The translations under genes were made by a program, and so were the position numbers. From Aurelia coerulea (lineage: Eukaryota > Cnidaria > Scyphozoa > Semaeostomeae > Ulmaridae), in contig CM076958.1 in the NCBI GenBank assembly GCA_039566865.1, positions 5,618,501 through 5,682,500 on the forward strand: a DNA stretch of 64,000 nt. Reading direction: 5' to 3'. Below are positions 36,276 through 46,589 of this stretch, one piece after another. A model generated the notes under the pieces. That model had not been told where the DNA came from. It worked only from the letters and a program-made list of their open reading frames with translations, and did no database searches. The number at the start of each line of letters is the position of its first letter. The first letter of the stretch is position 1.

Positions 36276-36932
36276 TTCTTTTAAGGAGGAGATATTTTCT
36301 TTTTCCTATAGTATTGTTTGTCAATTTTTCTCGACGACCCTTCTGTTAATTTCAATTTTATATGTTGTCTTTCCTTTTCATAATTCTTGGTTTGGCACAA
36401 AATGTACTGTTTCTTTTGTTAGTGCAACTGCAAGGCAAGGGTTTCTTCTTTTGTTTCTTGTAGTCGACATAGGAACATCAGGAGATAATCGCAGTCCCAT
36501 GACAAATCGAAGAGAAAAGTCAACGATATAAACAAGATCATGATTTTATATTTATATTTGTATTTAATAGGAATATCATTGACTGTTCCATTTTCATGAA
36601 TAAAAGGTATCAATCCAATATTTCATTGACAAATTCAGTACTGTTTAGCAACATTCCGTCCAGTATTGACAGCCTAAGTAATAAAATTGAAATTTTCTGA
36701 CTAAATCACTATTTATTCGAACATTTTGGACCTTGTCCAAGATCCATCACCAGCGTGTTAAAAGTAACCATCAATCACCCAGATATGGTAATGGTGAAAA
36801 ATGATACCAAACAACGCAAATACGAGTAAAGAGGTGAGCTGTAAATGCAATGGAATGAAAAGAAAGGAGACTAAAATTGGGGCAAGATAGGAGACGTTTT
36901 CGTGATAAAAGTGTAGGATATCTATTTTGATC
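36276..36932. other. Gene-free stretch
   Basis: No supported feature. Confidence 0.35.
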
Positions 36933-37066
36933 TTACATTTCATATTACATTTCATTTGATCAACGGCCTTCTCACGCAAGCTGTCGTAGTTTTGCTTTGT
37001 GTCGTCGACCTTCTTTTCAGACAGCTTAGGTTGACCATTAACTTGAACTCTAAGACTTTTGAACTT
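36933..37066 (-). CDS. Coding-like fragment, unrecognised
   Basis: On the minus strand an open segment reads KFKSLRVQVNGQPKLSEKK, then VDDTKQNYDSLREKAVDQMK, stopping at a possible donor AAAT|GTAAGA near 36933. Its biased, highly charged composition looks like real protein rather than noise. A stop lies just upstream (37067), so if it is an exon the acceptor is close to TTAAAAG. It could be an exon of a nested gene or a retroelement scrap belonging to the unit at 37.7-39.5 kb. Function unknown. Confidence 0.3.
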
Positions 37067-37699
37067 TTAACGTAAAACCCACTTCGTATAGCAATGCTAG
37101 CTGGTGAGAAGGCTTTAAATTCAAAACTATCGATCAGAATCTTATAAACTAAACTGATAATACACGTCAACGTAGACTTCAAATTTCAATTGATCAAAAT
37201 CAGTGGTATCCTTTGTGAGTTGCAAGCTGTCCTTTACTTTACAAATTTTCTGTCTTACAATTATTCAAAAGAGCCTAAAATCCTGGACTTATGTTTGTTA
37301 AAGATTTAGCCCAATAGCTATCAAAGTCAAACTCCATTGGCCTATTTTATTTCTCAACAATTTCTAACAGTCTCTTTATTGCTTCAAGATAAGGCAAAAT
37401 TTTGCTGCAGCCTCTTTATGTATACAGAGACTAATGCATAATATATAGTGTACGGTTAGAAAAGGGCCTAGCTACTTAAAGAAACATGCATCTGTTTGGT
37501 CTTTTGCGCTTTTTCTTTTCCAGTGCTGACGTTTCGCCCACTAGGCTAATGCATAATGTATACACTTAGGACTGCCATCCAGCCACTTTCAGATATTCTC
37601 TATTATCATGACGCTGGACTGATAACAAATTATATTTGCCAAGGTAATTGCAAGATTATGAAATTTTATCGTAGAATCGATCAAAATGAAGCCAATAGG

Positions 37700-39480
37700 C
37701 ATCTGAATTGAAGTAAGCTTTGAACGAAACAGCATCGTGTTGCTCTGACGTAAAATAAGGAACTCTTATCTTTGTTTTATTTGGTCAAGTGCTCACTTGC
37801 TCTTTCTTCGATGCTTCTCGAAGTTTCTCCAATGTATGTGTCTTCATTTTCATCACTTTCTGCACAGCCAATGCAATTCGCACTATACACGACATATTTC
37901 GTTTTGCAGTTAAATTTTTGGTTTACACTCTACAAACTTTGCAGGTGTCTCTTACACGGAATTATTTTCAAATCGATCCGATATACTTAAAATGTTCCTC
38001 CATGATTTTCCTGATCTTTCAACAACTCGTATTTTTAGTTCTGAATTTTTTAGTGCCATCTCTCACTTGCTGTCCATTCTGTGTTGCATCCATATGTATC
38101 TTGCATCCTCATTTTCCGTACCGCCCGTTCCTTTTCTTCTGTTATGTCACGTTCTACAATCATTTCAACCTTCTATTGGTGCCCTTCTATACCTTTATTA
38201 TGTTTTCTTGTGTATTGCTAGAGAATGCATTCTGTGGAGAAAGTGCTGTACATTAAGTAAAAAAAATTTCGGTGGATAAAATTTCGGACAATAAACTTCG
38301 GCGAAAATATTTTCGGACACATTTGTGGTATTTCGGACAAATAAATTTTCGGACAAAATTTTGATTGGTCTTTGAATCATTTTTGCAAAATCACATCAGA
38401 TTTTAGATTTATTGAAACAAAACACCTTCATAAAGTTTGGAATAGAGCCCTAGCATGTCCTAAAGTCCCTTCTAACATAAAATTTCTAAACATAGAATAG
38501 CAAAAAATTCACTAATTTTCTTGTTTCTATTCGTATTCGTCAATTTTTCGTATACGTGCTTTAAATTGTAGTTGGTGTCATAGGCACTTTAAATCTGCAA
38601 AGGGTCTTTTTCTATGTCGTTTTTGATAGCATCATCAATTTTGGTCATTTTGATATGAATTTCTTTTCGATTTACATCAGCAGTAATAAGAGCATGTAAA
38701 TCGTGATAGACGAAAAGGACGTTCTTGTTATTTGTTCTGACCATATGTTCTGACTCATGACAATGATATTGGATTGGAAACGGTTTTTTTTTCAAAAATT
38801 TTGCATGTTTACAATAACGTGCTTGAGATTCAATTTCACATTTCTTGTTTTGGTTCCTATTTTTGCCCTTCAATTCACACTGCGCATGCGCGCATCTATG
38901 TAAAAATTTTCGGCGTGACAAATTTTCGGACAACTCTATATTTCGTACAAATAAATTTTCGGACAAGTCGTTGTCCGAAAGTTTGTCACGCCGAAAATTT
39001 TTGCGCTTAATGTACATGCCTTGTTCTTTCGTTCTTTTCGCACTGCTGCAACACATTCCTCATTATCTGAATCGGTCTGCAACTAGGATGTTAATCTTGG
39101 CAACTTGAGAAATTGCATAATTTTCATTGATCATACTTTTACTTGCAATTCTCTTCATGTAATGTGAATGTAGACTTTGATTTCGTTTTACGTTATCTAC
39201 TTTTACTTGCCCAATCCACTGTAGTAGATCTAGCACCGGCATCCTTCTAATGTCGTTATTTGATGAGTAGTCTTTGGTGACTTCTATGCTTTTGTGAATG
39301 CTATTTTTCAGTTCTTTGGATATGTTTCCACATTGCTTTGTTACATTCTTTCCTTCCTGGAAAATCTAAAACAATTCTCTCTTGCCACTGTTCCTGCACA
39401 TTCGGTATTGCCTCGTAAAATAAATGGCAAATACCTCGAGTAAGATAACTAGCCCCTTATTTGGCGCTTCTGAATTTGGT
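37700..39480 (-). pseudogene. Decayed retroelement with a GIY-YIG domain (Penelope-like or related), split by a TTAA element
   Basis: Read on the minus strand. Before the insertion (39480-39011): RRMPVLDLLQWIGQVKVDN, AISQVAKINILVADRFR and IMRNVLQQCEKNER, the segment after the RT core in this class of element. After the insertion (38252-37700): ELKIRVVERSGKSWRNIL, then in another frame CKTKYVVYSANCIGCAE and TYIGETSRSIEERASEHL, which is a GIY-YIG-type nuclease motif (Y-IGET-R---R--EHL). Several frameshifts and stops make it dead. Family knowledge: RT followed by a C-terminal GIY-YIG endonuclease is the plan of Penelope-like elements; related RT families with this domain also exist, so the class is not settled. 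The phrase CGAAACGTCAGCACT lies downstream at about 37535-37520. Confidence 0.75.
38257..39006. mobile_element. TTAA-flanked element with TTTTCGGAC subterminal repeats
   Basis: TTAA at 38253-38256 and 39007-39010. Loose inverted ends GTAAAAAAAATTTCGG and CCGAAAATTTTTGCGC. The motif TTTTCGGACAA or its complement occurs about eight times close to the two ends. On the right, AAAAATTTTCGGCGTGACAA (38902) pairs with its complement (38983-39002); the full 33-bp arms, 38902-38934 and 38970-39002, differ by one base and enclose 35 bp. The middle has a minus-strand open frame (QARYCKHAKFLKKKPFPIQY) I cannot place. It sits inside the GIY-YIG retroelement and is younger than it. Confidence 0.8.
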
Positions 39481-40373
39481 TCTCTCTTACACGTCTGCAA
39501 TGATTTATTTACAATTCAGCAAACTCATAGGCAGTCTCTCAGTTATTCCTAGTATATACTGTTGCTTTGTTGGGTCATCTGTCCATATTTTAGAAAGTCT
39601 GGCGCAAAGTTACCCAATCCCTTATGAATGATTGATCGCTCGTTTTGAATTAAAATCAAGTTCAGGGCAGGTGATCAACCAAATTTATATCAAAAGCACA
39701 CTTAAAAAGCAGATTCTCAGCTTTTAATTCAATTTTGGAATTTTGGCTGCAGCTGGGAGATTTCCGAAGTAGAAATCAATGGAATGAATGAACTAATTTA
39801 GACAAGGCAGCTAAGTAAGCAGTCATATACAAAACTTTGATGTTAGCGTATATGCCTTCGTATATTTACGTAAAATCCCAACGTATTTTCATCAGATTTG
39901 TCTCTCTTCCTTTTTAACTACTAAGGTCTGGAGAGTGCGAGGAGTTGCGCTTGGAAGGAAGAGAGTATATCCGTCGCCGAGGGAAGAGCGGTGGATAGGT
40001 TTTGAGTTCCGTTGCTTGTACCTCATAAAAATCACTGAATGACCTCGTTGAATTCGTTTAGATAGAGTAGGGCCCCTTGTGATGAGAAGCTACGGGCATA
40101 TTAGTACTTTATTGAAACTCGGAGAGACATATCCGGTAAGAATAACATAAATTAGAGCTAGTTCTCGTAGACTGCAAACGTATTTCGAAGCCCTTTCAGT
40201 CTGTATCCAAATGTCGGGAAAATAAGTCCACTGCAATTTTCTTGTTATTATTAATTTTTTACCGAGTTCCTATACAATTTTTGATGCTGAATCCGAAAAT
40301 CAATTTTCTCAAGCCAGAAAATTCAAGAAAAATCCATTTCCGGCATGCGACTGCGCCCCTAATGCCATTATAG
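39481..40373. other. Gene-free stretch before the LINE
   Basis: No supported coding sequence. No endonuclease domain of the following LINE is present here. Confidence 0.4.
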
Positions 40374-42956
40374 TGTAAGAATCACGAAATCTATTATGGA
40401 AAACTTTCTGTTTCAAATATATCAGTACCTCCTTATACCCGCAGGATCTGGCATTATGATAAAGCAGATTTTGTTGCCATCAGGAAAAGTATCGAAATGT
40501 TTAGATGGCGTGAGCATCTCGACAAAATCACGTGCCCTAATGAGCAGGTTAAACTACTCAATGAAGTCCTTTTGAATATTTATTCTAACTTCATTCCAAA
40601 CCAGATCAAAACGATTAAACCTCGCCAAGCACCCTGGATAACACAAGCTGTCAGAAAATTTCTGAGGAAAAAGAATCATGCTTATAGAAACTTTGTGAGG
40701 AACGGTCGGCCAGATAACAAGCTTGAAGGAATACAAAAGATGATATCTGAAGGTGCAAAAATGATTGAGGATGCAAAACAAAATTACCTCCGAAAGACTG
40801 GGCAAACTTTAGCAAATCCAGAAACATCTAGTAAAACCTACTGGTCTTTAATCAATACTGTCCTGAATAAGGCGAAGATTCCCATTATACCGCCACTTTT
40901 AGAAAATGGGTTATTCATAACGGATTTTACTGAAAAAGCACAGTTATTCAATGACTATTTCATTCTCCAATGTACGACGATCGACACAGGCAGTGAAATA
41001 CCACATGATACTGCGGGAAGTTCTACTTTGATTAGTGATTTTGCCATCTCCGAGGAAAAAATTCTGAATATCATAAGATCGCTAAATCCTAATAAAGCTC
41101 ATGGCTGGGATGAAATATCTGTACGAATGATAAAGTTAAGCGATGCTGCATTAATAATTCCACTAAAGATAATATTCACGAACTGTCTGAGGCGTGGTAT
41201 ATTTCCCGCAATATGGAAACATGCAAATGTAGTACCAGTTCATAAGAAAAATGAGAAAAATGTGAAAGGAAACTATCGTCCGATTTCACTTCTCCCAATT
41301 TTTGGGAAAATACTCGAAAAACTTATGTACGATTCTATATATTCACATCTTGTTTCTCATGAACTACTGAACCCAAATCAATCAGGTTTTCGTCCCGTTG
41401 ACTCAACAGTCAACCAACTCATTTCCATAACGCACACAATCTTTAAAGCGTTTGATTGTAATCCCCCTCTCGACGTTCGCTCAGTGTATCTTGATATTTC
41501 TAAAGCATTTGACAAGGTATGGCATGATGCTCTAATTTATAAGCTTAAAAGATGTGGCGTTTCAGGACAGCTTCTTTCTCTCATACAAAGTTTTCTTAAG
41601 GATCGAAAACAGCGAACTGTTTTGAACGGGCAGTGTTCTAATTGGGGAGATATTTTGGCAGGAGTGCCCCAGGGCTCTATACTAGGACCATTGTTTTTCC
41701 TTGTATATATCAACGATCTCGCTGTTGACTTGAAATGTAATGTCAAGCTTTTTGCCGATGATACATCCTTGTTTACAGTCGTTCAAGAACCTAATGCAGC
41801 TGCCGAGGACCTGAACCATGATCTTGAGTTGATTACCCTGTGGGCCCATGATTGGAGGATGTCTTTTAATCCAGATCCGCAAAAACAAGCCGTCGAATTA
41901 CTGCTTTCTAAGAAAAAACATGAAGTAGATCACCCTGTTATACTCTTTAATAACATACCCGTGAAGAAAGTAGATGAACATAAACACCTAGGTATTATCT
42001 TGGACTCGAAGCTTTCTTTTTCAGCTCATATTAAAACTGCTATCTCTAAAACGAGAAAGGGCATTGGCTTGCTAAAATATCTCTCCAAATATTTGCCTAG
42101 ACATACCCTAAACAAAATGTACAAGCTTTATGTGCGACCCCACTTAGACTATGGGGATGTTATTTATCATACCCCAGCAAAGGTATGTGAATTCAGCCAA
42201 AACATCATTTTGCCAAGTTTAATGGAAAAGCTTGAGGCTGTCCAGTATTCTGCTGCTCTAGCTGTAACAGGAACATGGAGGGGAACATCGCGTGAAAAAC
42301 TCTATGCAGAGCTTGGTTGGGAGTCACTAAGTTCCCGTAGGTGGAGTAGACGCATGACTTTGTTCTACAAGATAATGAATAATCTCACTCCCTTGTATAC
42401 AAAGGAGCCGATTCCACCACCTCATCAGTCGCAATACTCTCTTCGCAATCAGGATGTTATTGGGCGATTAAGGGCAAGAACAGAAAAATATCAATCTAGT
42501 TTCTATTCTAACTGCATAACTGAATGGAATAAACTCGACCCTGAGATTAGGATTACACCGTCCATTGCTGCCTTTAAGTCAAAGCTTTTATCAATAATTC
42601 GTCCCCCTGCAAAACCTGTCTTTGGGATTCATGACCCATTAGGTTTATCGTATCTTTCCCAAATAAGAGTCGGTCTCAGTAAATTAAATTTTCACAAATT
42701 TAAGCACAACTTTAAGGACACCATAAACCCAATGTGCCCTACAAATGACGGTATTGAGGATACGGAGCACTTTTTGCTGCTTTGTCCTTCATTTAGCATC
42801 CAACGACGAGATCTTCTCGCTGGCCTTTCAGTAGTATTACAACCATTTGTTCAAATCAACACCCTCTCGAACAACGTTCTGGTACAACTTTTATTGTATG
42901 GTGATAAAGACCTTTCTAGTGACGTAAATAAACATGTTCCTTTGTTTTACACTTAA
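40374..42956 (+). CDS. LINE ORF2: reverse transcriptase and C-terminal domain, 5'-truncated but uninterrupted
   Basis: Open from 40374 (after an in-frame TAG) to the stop at 42954-42956; 861 codons, the first ATG being at 40497. The first codons, HEIYYGKLSV...PPYTRRIWHYDKAD, are the very end of the apurinic-type endonuclease domain plus linker, so the 5' part of the element was never inserted. Numbered from the ATG: RT finger NPNKAHGWDEI (198-207), NYRPISLLP (259), YLDISKAFDKVWH (331-343, catalytic D333), GVPQGSILGPLFFLVYINDL (389-408), FADD (419-422, catalytic pair), HLGIILDSKLSF (497-508), thumb, then a C-terminal H/C-rich segment (C747, H758, C763; EDTEHFLLLCP). RT copies the element RNA at a nicked target. 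The protein ends early, NKHVPLFYT, compared with sister copies that go on (ILELTLRFIHE), so the last bases are altered. CR1/Jockey group. Confidence 0.93.
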   Translation, partial: CKNHEIYYGKLSVSNISVPPYTRRIWHYDKADFVAIRKSIEMFRWREHLDKITCPNEQVKLLNEVLLNIYSNFIPNQIKTIKPRQAPWITQAVRKFLRKKNHAYRNFVRNGRPDNKLEGIQKMISEGAKMIEDAKQNYLRKTGQTLANPETSSKTYWSLINTVLNKAKIPIIPPLLENGLFITDFTEKAQLFNDYFILQCTTIDTGSEIPHDTAGSSTLISDFAISEEKILNIIRSLNPNKAHGWDEISVRMIKLSDAALIIPLKIIFTNCLRRGIFPAIWKHANVVPVHKKNEKNVKGNYRPISLLPIFGKILEKLMYDSIYSHLVSHELLNPNQSGFRPVDSTVNQLISITHTIFKAFDCNPPLDVRSVYLDISKAFDKVWHDALIYKLKRCGVSGQLLSLIQSFLKDRKQRTVLNGQCSNWGDILAGVPQGSILGPLFFLVYINDLAVDLKCNVKLFADDTSLFTVVQEPNAAAEDLNHDLELITLWAHDWRMSFNPDPQKQAVELLLSKKKHEVDHPVILFNNIPVKKVDEHKHLGIILDSKLSFSAHIKTAISKTRKGIGLLKYLSKYLPRHTLNKMYKLYVRPHLDYGDVIYHTPAKVCEFSQNIILPSLMEKLEAVQYSAALAVTGTWRGTSREKLYAELGWESLSSRRWSRRMTLFYKIMNNLTPLYTKEPIPPPHQSQYSLRNQDVIGRLRARTEKYQSSFYSNCITEWNKLDPEIRITPSIAAFKSKLLSIIRPPAKPVFGIHDPLGLSYLSQIRVGLSKLNFHKFKHNFKDTINPMCPTNDGIEDTEHFLLLCPSFSIQRRDLLAGLSVVLQPFVQINTLSNNVLVQLLLYGDKDLSSDVNKHVPLFYT

Positions 42957-43351
42957 TAATCACCAAGTCCCCTTACCTCTATTTCTTTTGCTTGTAAGTT
43001 TGTTTCACATTGGATGTTAGGCTCATTGGGCACAAATCCATCCAAATCTGATATCGAATCTCCAATTTCACCCATTTTGTAAAAAAGACCTGCTTGCCCA
43101 AAGTTAGCCCGACATGCAATGTGAAACGAACCTTAGTAATTATCAGTAAAAATCGTTTATGTGTATTTTTCGTAGCCGTATATTTAATTCTAGTTTAGTT
43201 ACATGTTCTCTATGTTAATGGCTGCGGGGTTGTCACGGTCTCTTGCACTCCGTGGTATCGTCCTCGTAGTTTAGTAAAGTAGCTTGTACGTAGTGTCTTA
43301 AGTAGTTCGTTCTTGTAAAATTTTATATTGAATATAAAAAAAAAAAAAAAA
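40374..43351 (+). mobile_element. Non-LTR retrotransposon (CR1/Jockey group) with A-rich tail
   Basis: The insertion runs from the truncation point to an A-run of about 16 at 43336-43351. The 3' UTR of about 380 bp contains TGTCACGGTCTCTTGCACTC and GTATCGTCCTCGTAG, distantly like the 3' UTR of the copies at 13.3 kb and 50.2 kb. No target duplication was found by eye. Confidence 0.85.
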
Positions 43352-44280
43352 TCTATTACGTTTATAACAAAATGTAGCTTGCAGAGCGAAAATACTATTT
43401 TTGAGGTGCTGAATTCGAAAAATGATGTTCCCAAGCCAGAAACTTCCAGGAGGCATCAATTCCTGGCAATCTTCAATGCAGTTGATGCAATTATAGCATC
43501 AACTCACAAGATCTGTCAAGTTTACGATGAAATTTGGAGATTAGAGCAACAAATACAACTTTCGAGATACTGGATCCGGAAAATGACGTTCCTAAGCTAA
43601 ATAATGTCATGAAACGTCGATTTTCGGCAAGCAGCATTCAATATGCATTTGATGATAGCATCGAATCACAAAATCTGTTAAAAATACTTCAAAATGTAGC
43701 ATCTAGAGCAAAGATGCTATTCTTGAGGTGCTGAATCCGGAAAGATCTCTGTTAGTTTTACTGAGGAGAGCAACAGGACAAAGCATACATAGAATTACTT
43801 TATGTTAATTGATTTCCCCCTTCAACAGGCCGGTAGCAGCTATTGGCGCCAGTCGGGCACAGCCCCTCAAAATGATTTCCTAAAGCTGTCTTTTGTATTT
43901 ATCATTATTCCGTAGAAAAAACTAATCATTAGTTAGAGATCCTTTGCTCTCAAGCGAGTCAAGAGCTCATTTAGGCCAATCACAACAAACAACCGCCTTG
44001 ACCACCTAATGGTGCAACATGTGCCAAAGACAGAGTCAGCATCGCAACTGAATTCGTTGGAGATTCCGATGAAAGAAAATTTAACTTTGGAAAGTTCAGC
44101 CTTTTTAACATCAGAAGCACTTCATCAAGGGAGACGAAGAGTACCCAGATTTCAATAATCGATATCATATCTAACTACGAGAACTCGCGATGACTTTTGT
44201 AAATCAAATATCAAGTAAATCTAACACAATGCTTAGTTCGATATATTTGGATTCGTAAACTTCCTATTTTGCCTCCAGGA
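43352..44280. other. Gene-free stretch with local repeats
   Basis: CTGAATCCGGAAA / CTGGATCCGGAAAATGACGTTC / CTGAATTCGAAAAATGATGTTC recur at about 43409, 43568 and 43730, spaced about 160 bp, with GCATC...TCACAA(G/A)ATCTGT between them: a very degenerate tandem repeat, about 43380-43740. No gene. Confidence 0.45.
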
Positions 44281-44324
44281 CATCCAAACATAAAATGTGT
44301 TTATCGTGAATGGGCTATCACAAT

Positions 44325-44412
44325 TGGAGAATTAAAATTTGCCCTTGCCTGGGATCGAACCCGGGGTCTGCGTGTCAAAACTTCACTGCGCCACTCAAGC
44401 ACAATGAAATGT
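44325..44412 (-). repeat. tRNA-like head of a SINE or tRNA pseudogene
   Basis: On the minus strand TGGCGCAGTGA (A box, 44392-44382) is followed by GGTTCGATCCC (B box, 44361-44351), both close to the pol III consensus. The A-to-B distance is about ten bases shorter than in a tRNA and there is no foldable acceptor stem, so it is not a working tRNA gene. Confidence 0.5.
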
Positions 44413-44774
44413 TGGAGAAATCTGAAGTCATTCAGATCCCTGGTCTTACACTACGACAGAAATTATGTTTTGTATTTTTTTTCGTGTTTTGGCATTAAGC
44501 CTTCATCAGAAAATGCATAAGTATATCATTCGGCATCAGCTTATGCCGAATGATTCTATATACGAACATCATAAAATGCCCTTTCACCATCTCATAGAAT
44601 GGCGTTGCCAAAAGAAAACAGGGCATGGCCCGATAATTTTTGCCGGGGGCTTTACCTTTGGACCCCCGAGACCTTCACGCCTTCGGCGCAAATTAATGCC
44701 CCCCCCCATCTGAAAAACGCTCACACCGGCCTGCTTCAACAGGGACACAGTTGACCACTGAACATCACATTGTA

Positions 44775-45665
44775 CCGGGTGTCCCAAAAAAATGTATACA
44801 GATTAGATTGACTGCAGCGAAGTGAATCTAGCTTTAATCAATGACTAATCACTCTCAAAATGTTCCTCGATAGTTAACTTGAACTTAGATACCTCGTTTG
44901 TTGGTATTGGTGCTTTGAGAGCAGAAATATCTATCTTAAAAGCTCAAATTTGGATCCACTTGCAAACCAGAGCTTTGGCCTTTTGGACTAAGCAATTTCC
45001 TGAAGCACATCGAAATTTAGAACTGAAATTATTGAAAAATTAAGAAGCTTCCCCATGGGTGACTGGGGGTGACTCCCGGGGGTCTACTCAATACATTGAA
45101 CACCCGGGATGTGCCTGCCAATAGGACAGGGTTATACCTTTTGTGTTTTTATTCCGGCACAGGTATGTTCATTAAAGATTTTTTCCCAGAACAGGTCAGA
45201 TTTGACATACAAAATTAAGGTAACTCACAAAAGACACTTATATTATCCAGGACAGGTACTATGTTTTCAAACATTTATTCCAGGACAGGGTCATAACATT
45301 TTCTTTTGGCAGACAAATCCCCGTTGTTTTTCTCCAAGGTAGACCCCCGGGGGGTGACTTCTGGAAAACAGAATTACACAAGATCTAATATTGTTCAAAT
45401 ATTATCAAGGTTATCTTTGATTTATACGCTGTGCGTTAAAAAATTGCTTAGGCCAAAAAGCTAATGCTCTGGTTTGCAAGAAGAGGCAAATTTGAGCTTT
45501 CAAGATTGATATTTCTGCTCTCAAAGGACCGATACCAACAAACAAGGTATCTATGTTCAAGTTAACTATCGAGGAGCATTTTGAGAGTGATTAACCATTG
45601 ATTTAAGCTAAATTCACAGCACAAGAGTCAACCAAATCCGTATGCATTTTTTTTGGGACACCCGG
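44775..45665. mobile_element. TA-flanked foldback, family D, copy 1
   Basis: TA at 44773-44774 and 45666-45667. Ends CCGGGTGTCCCAAAAAAATG and its complement. Arms pair over about 270 bp, for example GATAGTTAACTTGAAC and CAAATTTGG/GCAAACCAGAGC occur in both. A G/C-tipped MITE is inserted in its centre. Copy 2 is at 51308-51923. Confidence 0.92.
45075..45351. mobile_element. G/C-tipped MITE nested in D, 8-bp target duplication
   Basis: Ends CCCGGGGGTCTAC and GTAGACCCCCGGG are perfect complements. GGGTGACT is duplicated at 45067-45074 and 45352-45359. Inside, the phrase GGACAGGT/GAACAGGT recurs four to five times. hAT-like by target length. Confidence 0.88.
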
Positions 45666-46257
45666 TAGATTATTGATGTAAACAAGGAAGAGAAAGGGAC
45701 CAAGGTAAGAACCGTGCGGTACACCAACATTGATATGGTCAATTTCTGAGTCAATTCCACCAACCCTTGTAGTGTTTCATAGAATAATTAAAAGATAGCA
45801 TGATAAGTAATTTGTCTCGTAAAAGTGTTAATGTAATATAAAATTTGAAAGATATTGAAGGTTTGAAAGACTTACCGTAACATAAAAAAGAAAATTCTAA
45901 CGAATCGGCAATTGGTCTTGTACACGACATGAGCTAATCGGAAATGCAGTTTCGTTCCTGAAACGCTAAGCTTATTATCGAAGCAGGTCGTAGTACTTCC
46001 TCTCGATGTCAGAGCACCTCGTGACTTTAGCATGGTATTAAAGAGACTTGATGATTCCTGTGTTTCTTGGTAGCAGATTTGCCAGGGCAGGGACTCTAAG
46101 TAGCCTTCAGTTGATCATGGTCTGGTCATTTTTATTTCATTTTTTGGCTTATTTTTTCGCTGCAGTTATTCAGTTTCTAATTGAGATAACTCCCTAAGTG
46201 GTTAACGTTATACAACCCGAATTGCTGTGTTTTGCTAGATGAGATCTTCCCAGCATA

Positions 46258-46575
46258 CCGGCTGCGCCAAAAGAAAAAAACTACCCACTTTTGACATGCC
46301 GCGATAACGATAAACAGTACACTGGACTGACTTTGAACATTTGTGACTTAATCTTTAGCTAAAGTCCAGAATAAAATTCTAGGATTCCTTATGCATTTAT
46401 TTTCCTTCCTTCTCTTAGCTATTAGCGACATCCTTAAAATGTTTGGCTTCGAAAACACTAAAAACGGTAAAATATCGTCGATCAAATTTTCTAAAGACTT
46501 GACATCATGAACAAAGGGAACAGTTCTTTGTGGTGATTTGGGGATGTGAAGTCAATTCGCTATGATCCGCCGTAC
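46258..46575. mobile_element. Half of a foldback A element
   Basis: TA-CCGGCTGCGCCAAAAG at the left, then the A arm in order: CACTGGACTGACTTTGAACA, GACTTAATCTTTAGC, GCTTCGAAAACACT, GAACAAAGGGAACAG and GTGGTGATTTGGGGA. The second arm and right end are missing; the sequence changes after the loop. Confidence 0.8.
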
Positions 46576-46589
46576 AAGCATTGTGCTAT

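Larger units (their letters stand above)
44725..45830 (-). pseudogene. LINE reverse-transcriptase fragment split by foldback D
   Basis: Minus strand: GGIDSEIDHINVGVP then HGSYLGPFLFLVYINNL up to the TA at 45666-45667, and after the element, from the TA at 44773-44774, QCDVQWSTVSL. Removing the insertion with one TA restores a continuous reading frame across the join. Family knowledge: G-VPQGS-LGPLLFL-YINDLP...STVSLYADD is an RT block; the YADD itself is lost because the fragment ends around 44725. Confidence 0.8.

Noticed and set aside
37772..38279. Plus-strand hydrophobic frames suggesting a membrane protein
   Set aside because: They are the antisense of the GIY-YIG retroelement, which carries the real protein motifs.
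38589..39056. 155-codon minus-strand frame as a gene
   Set aside because: It runs through subterminal repeats of the TTAA element and across its border; only the middle part is unexplained.
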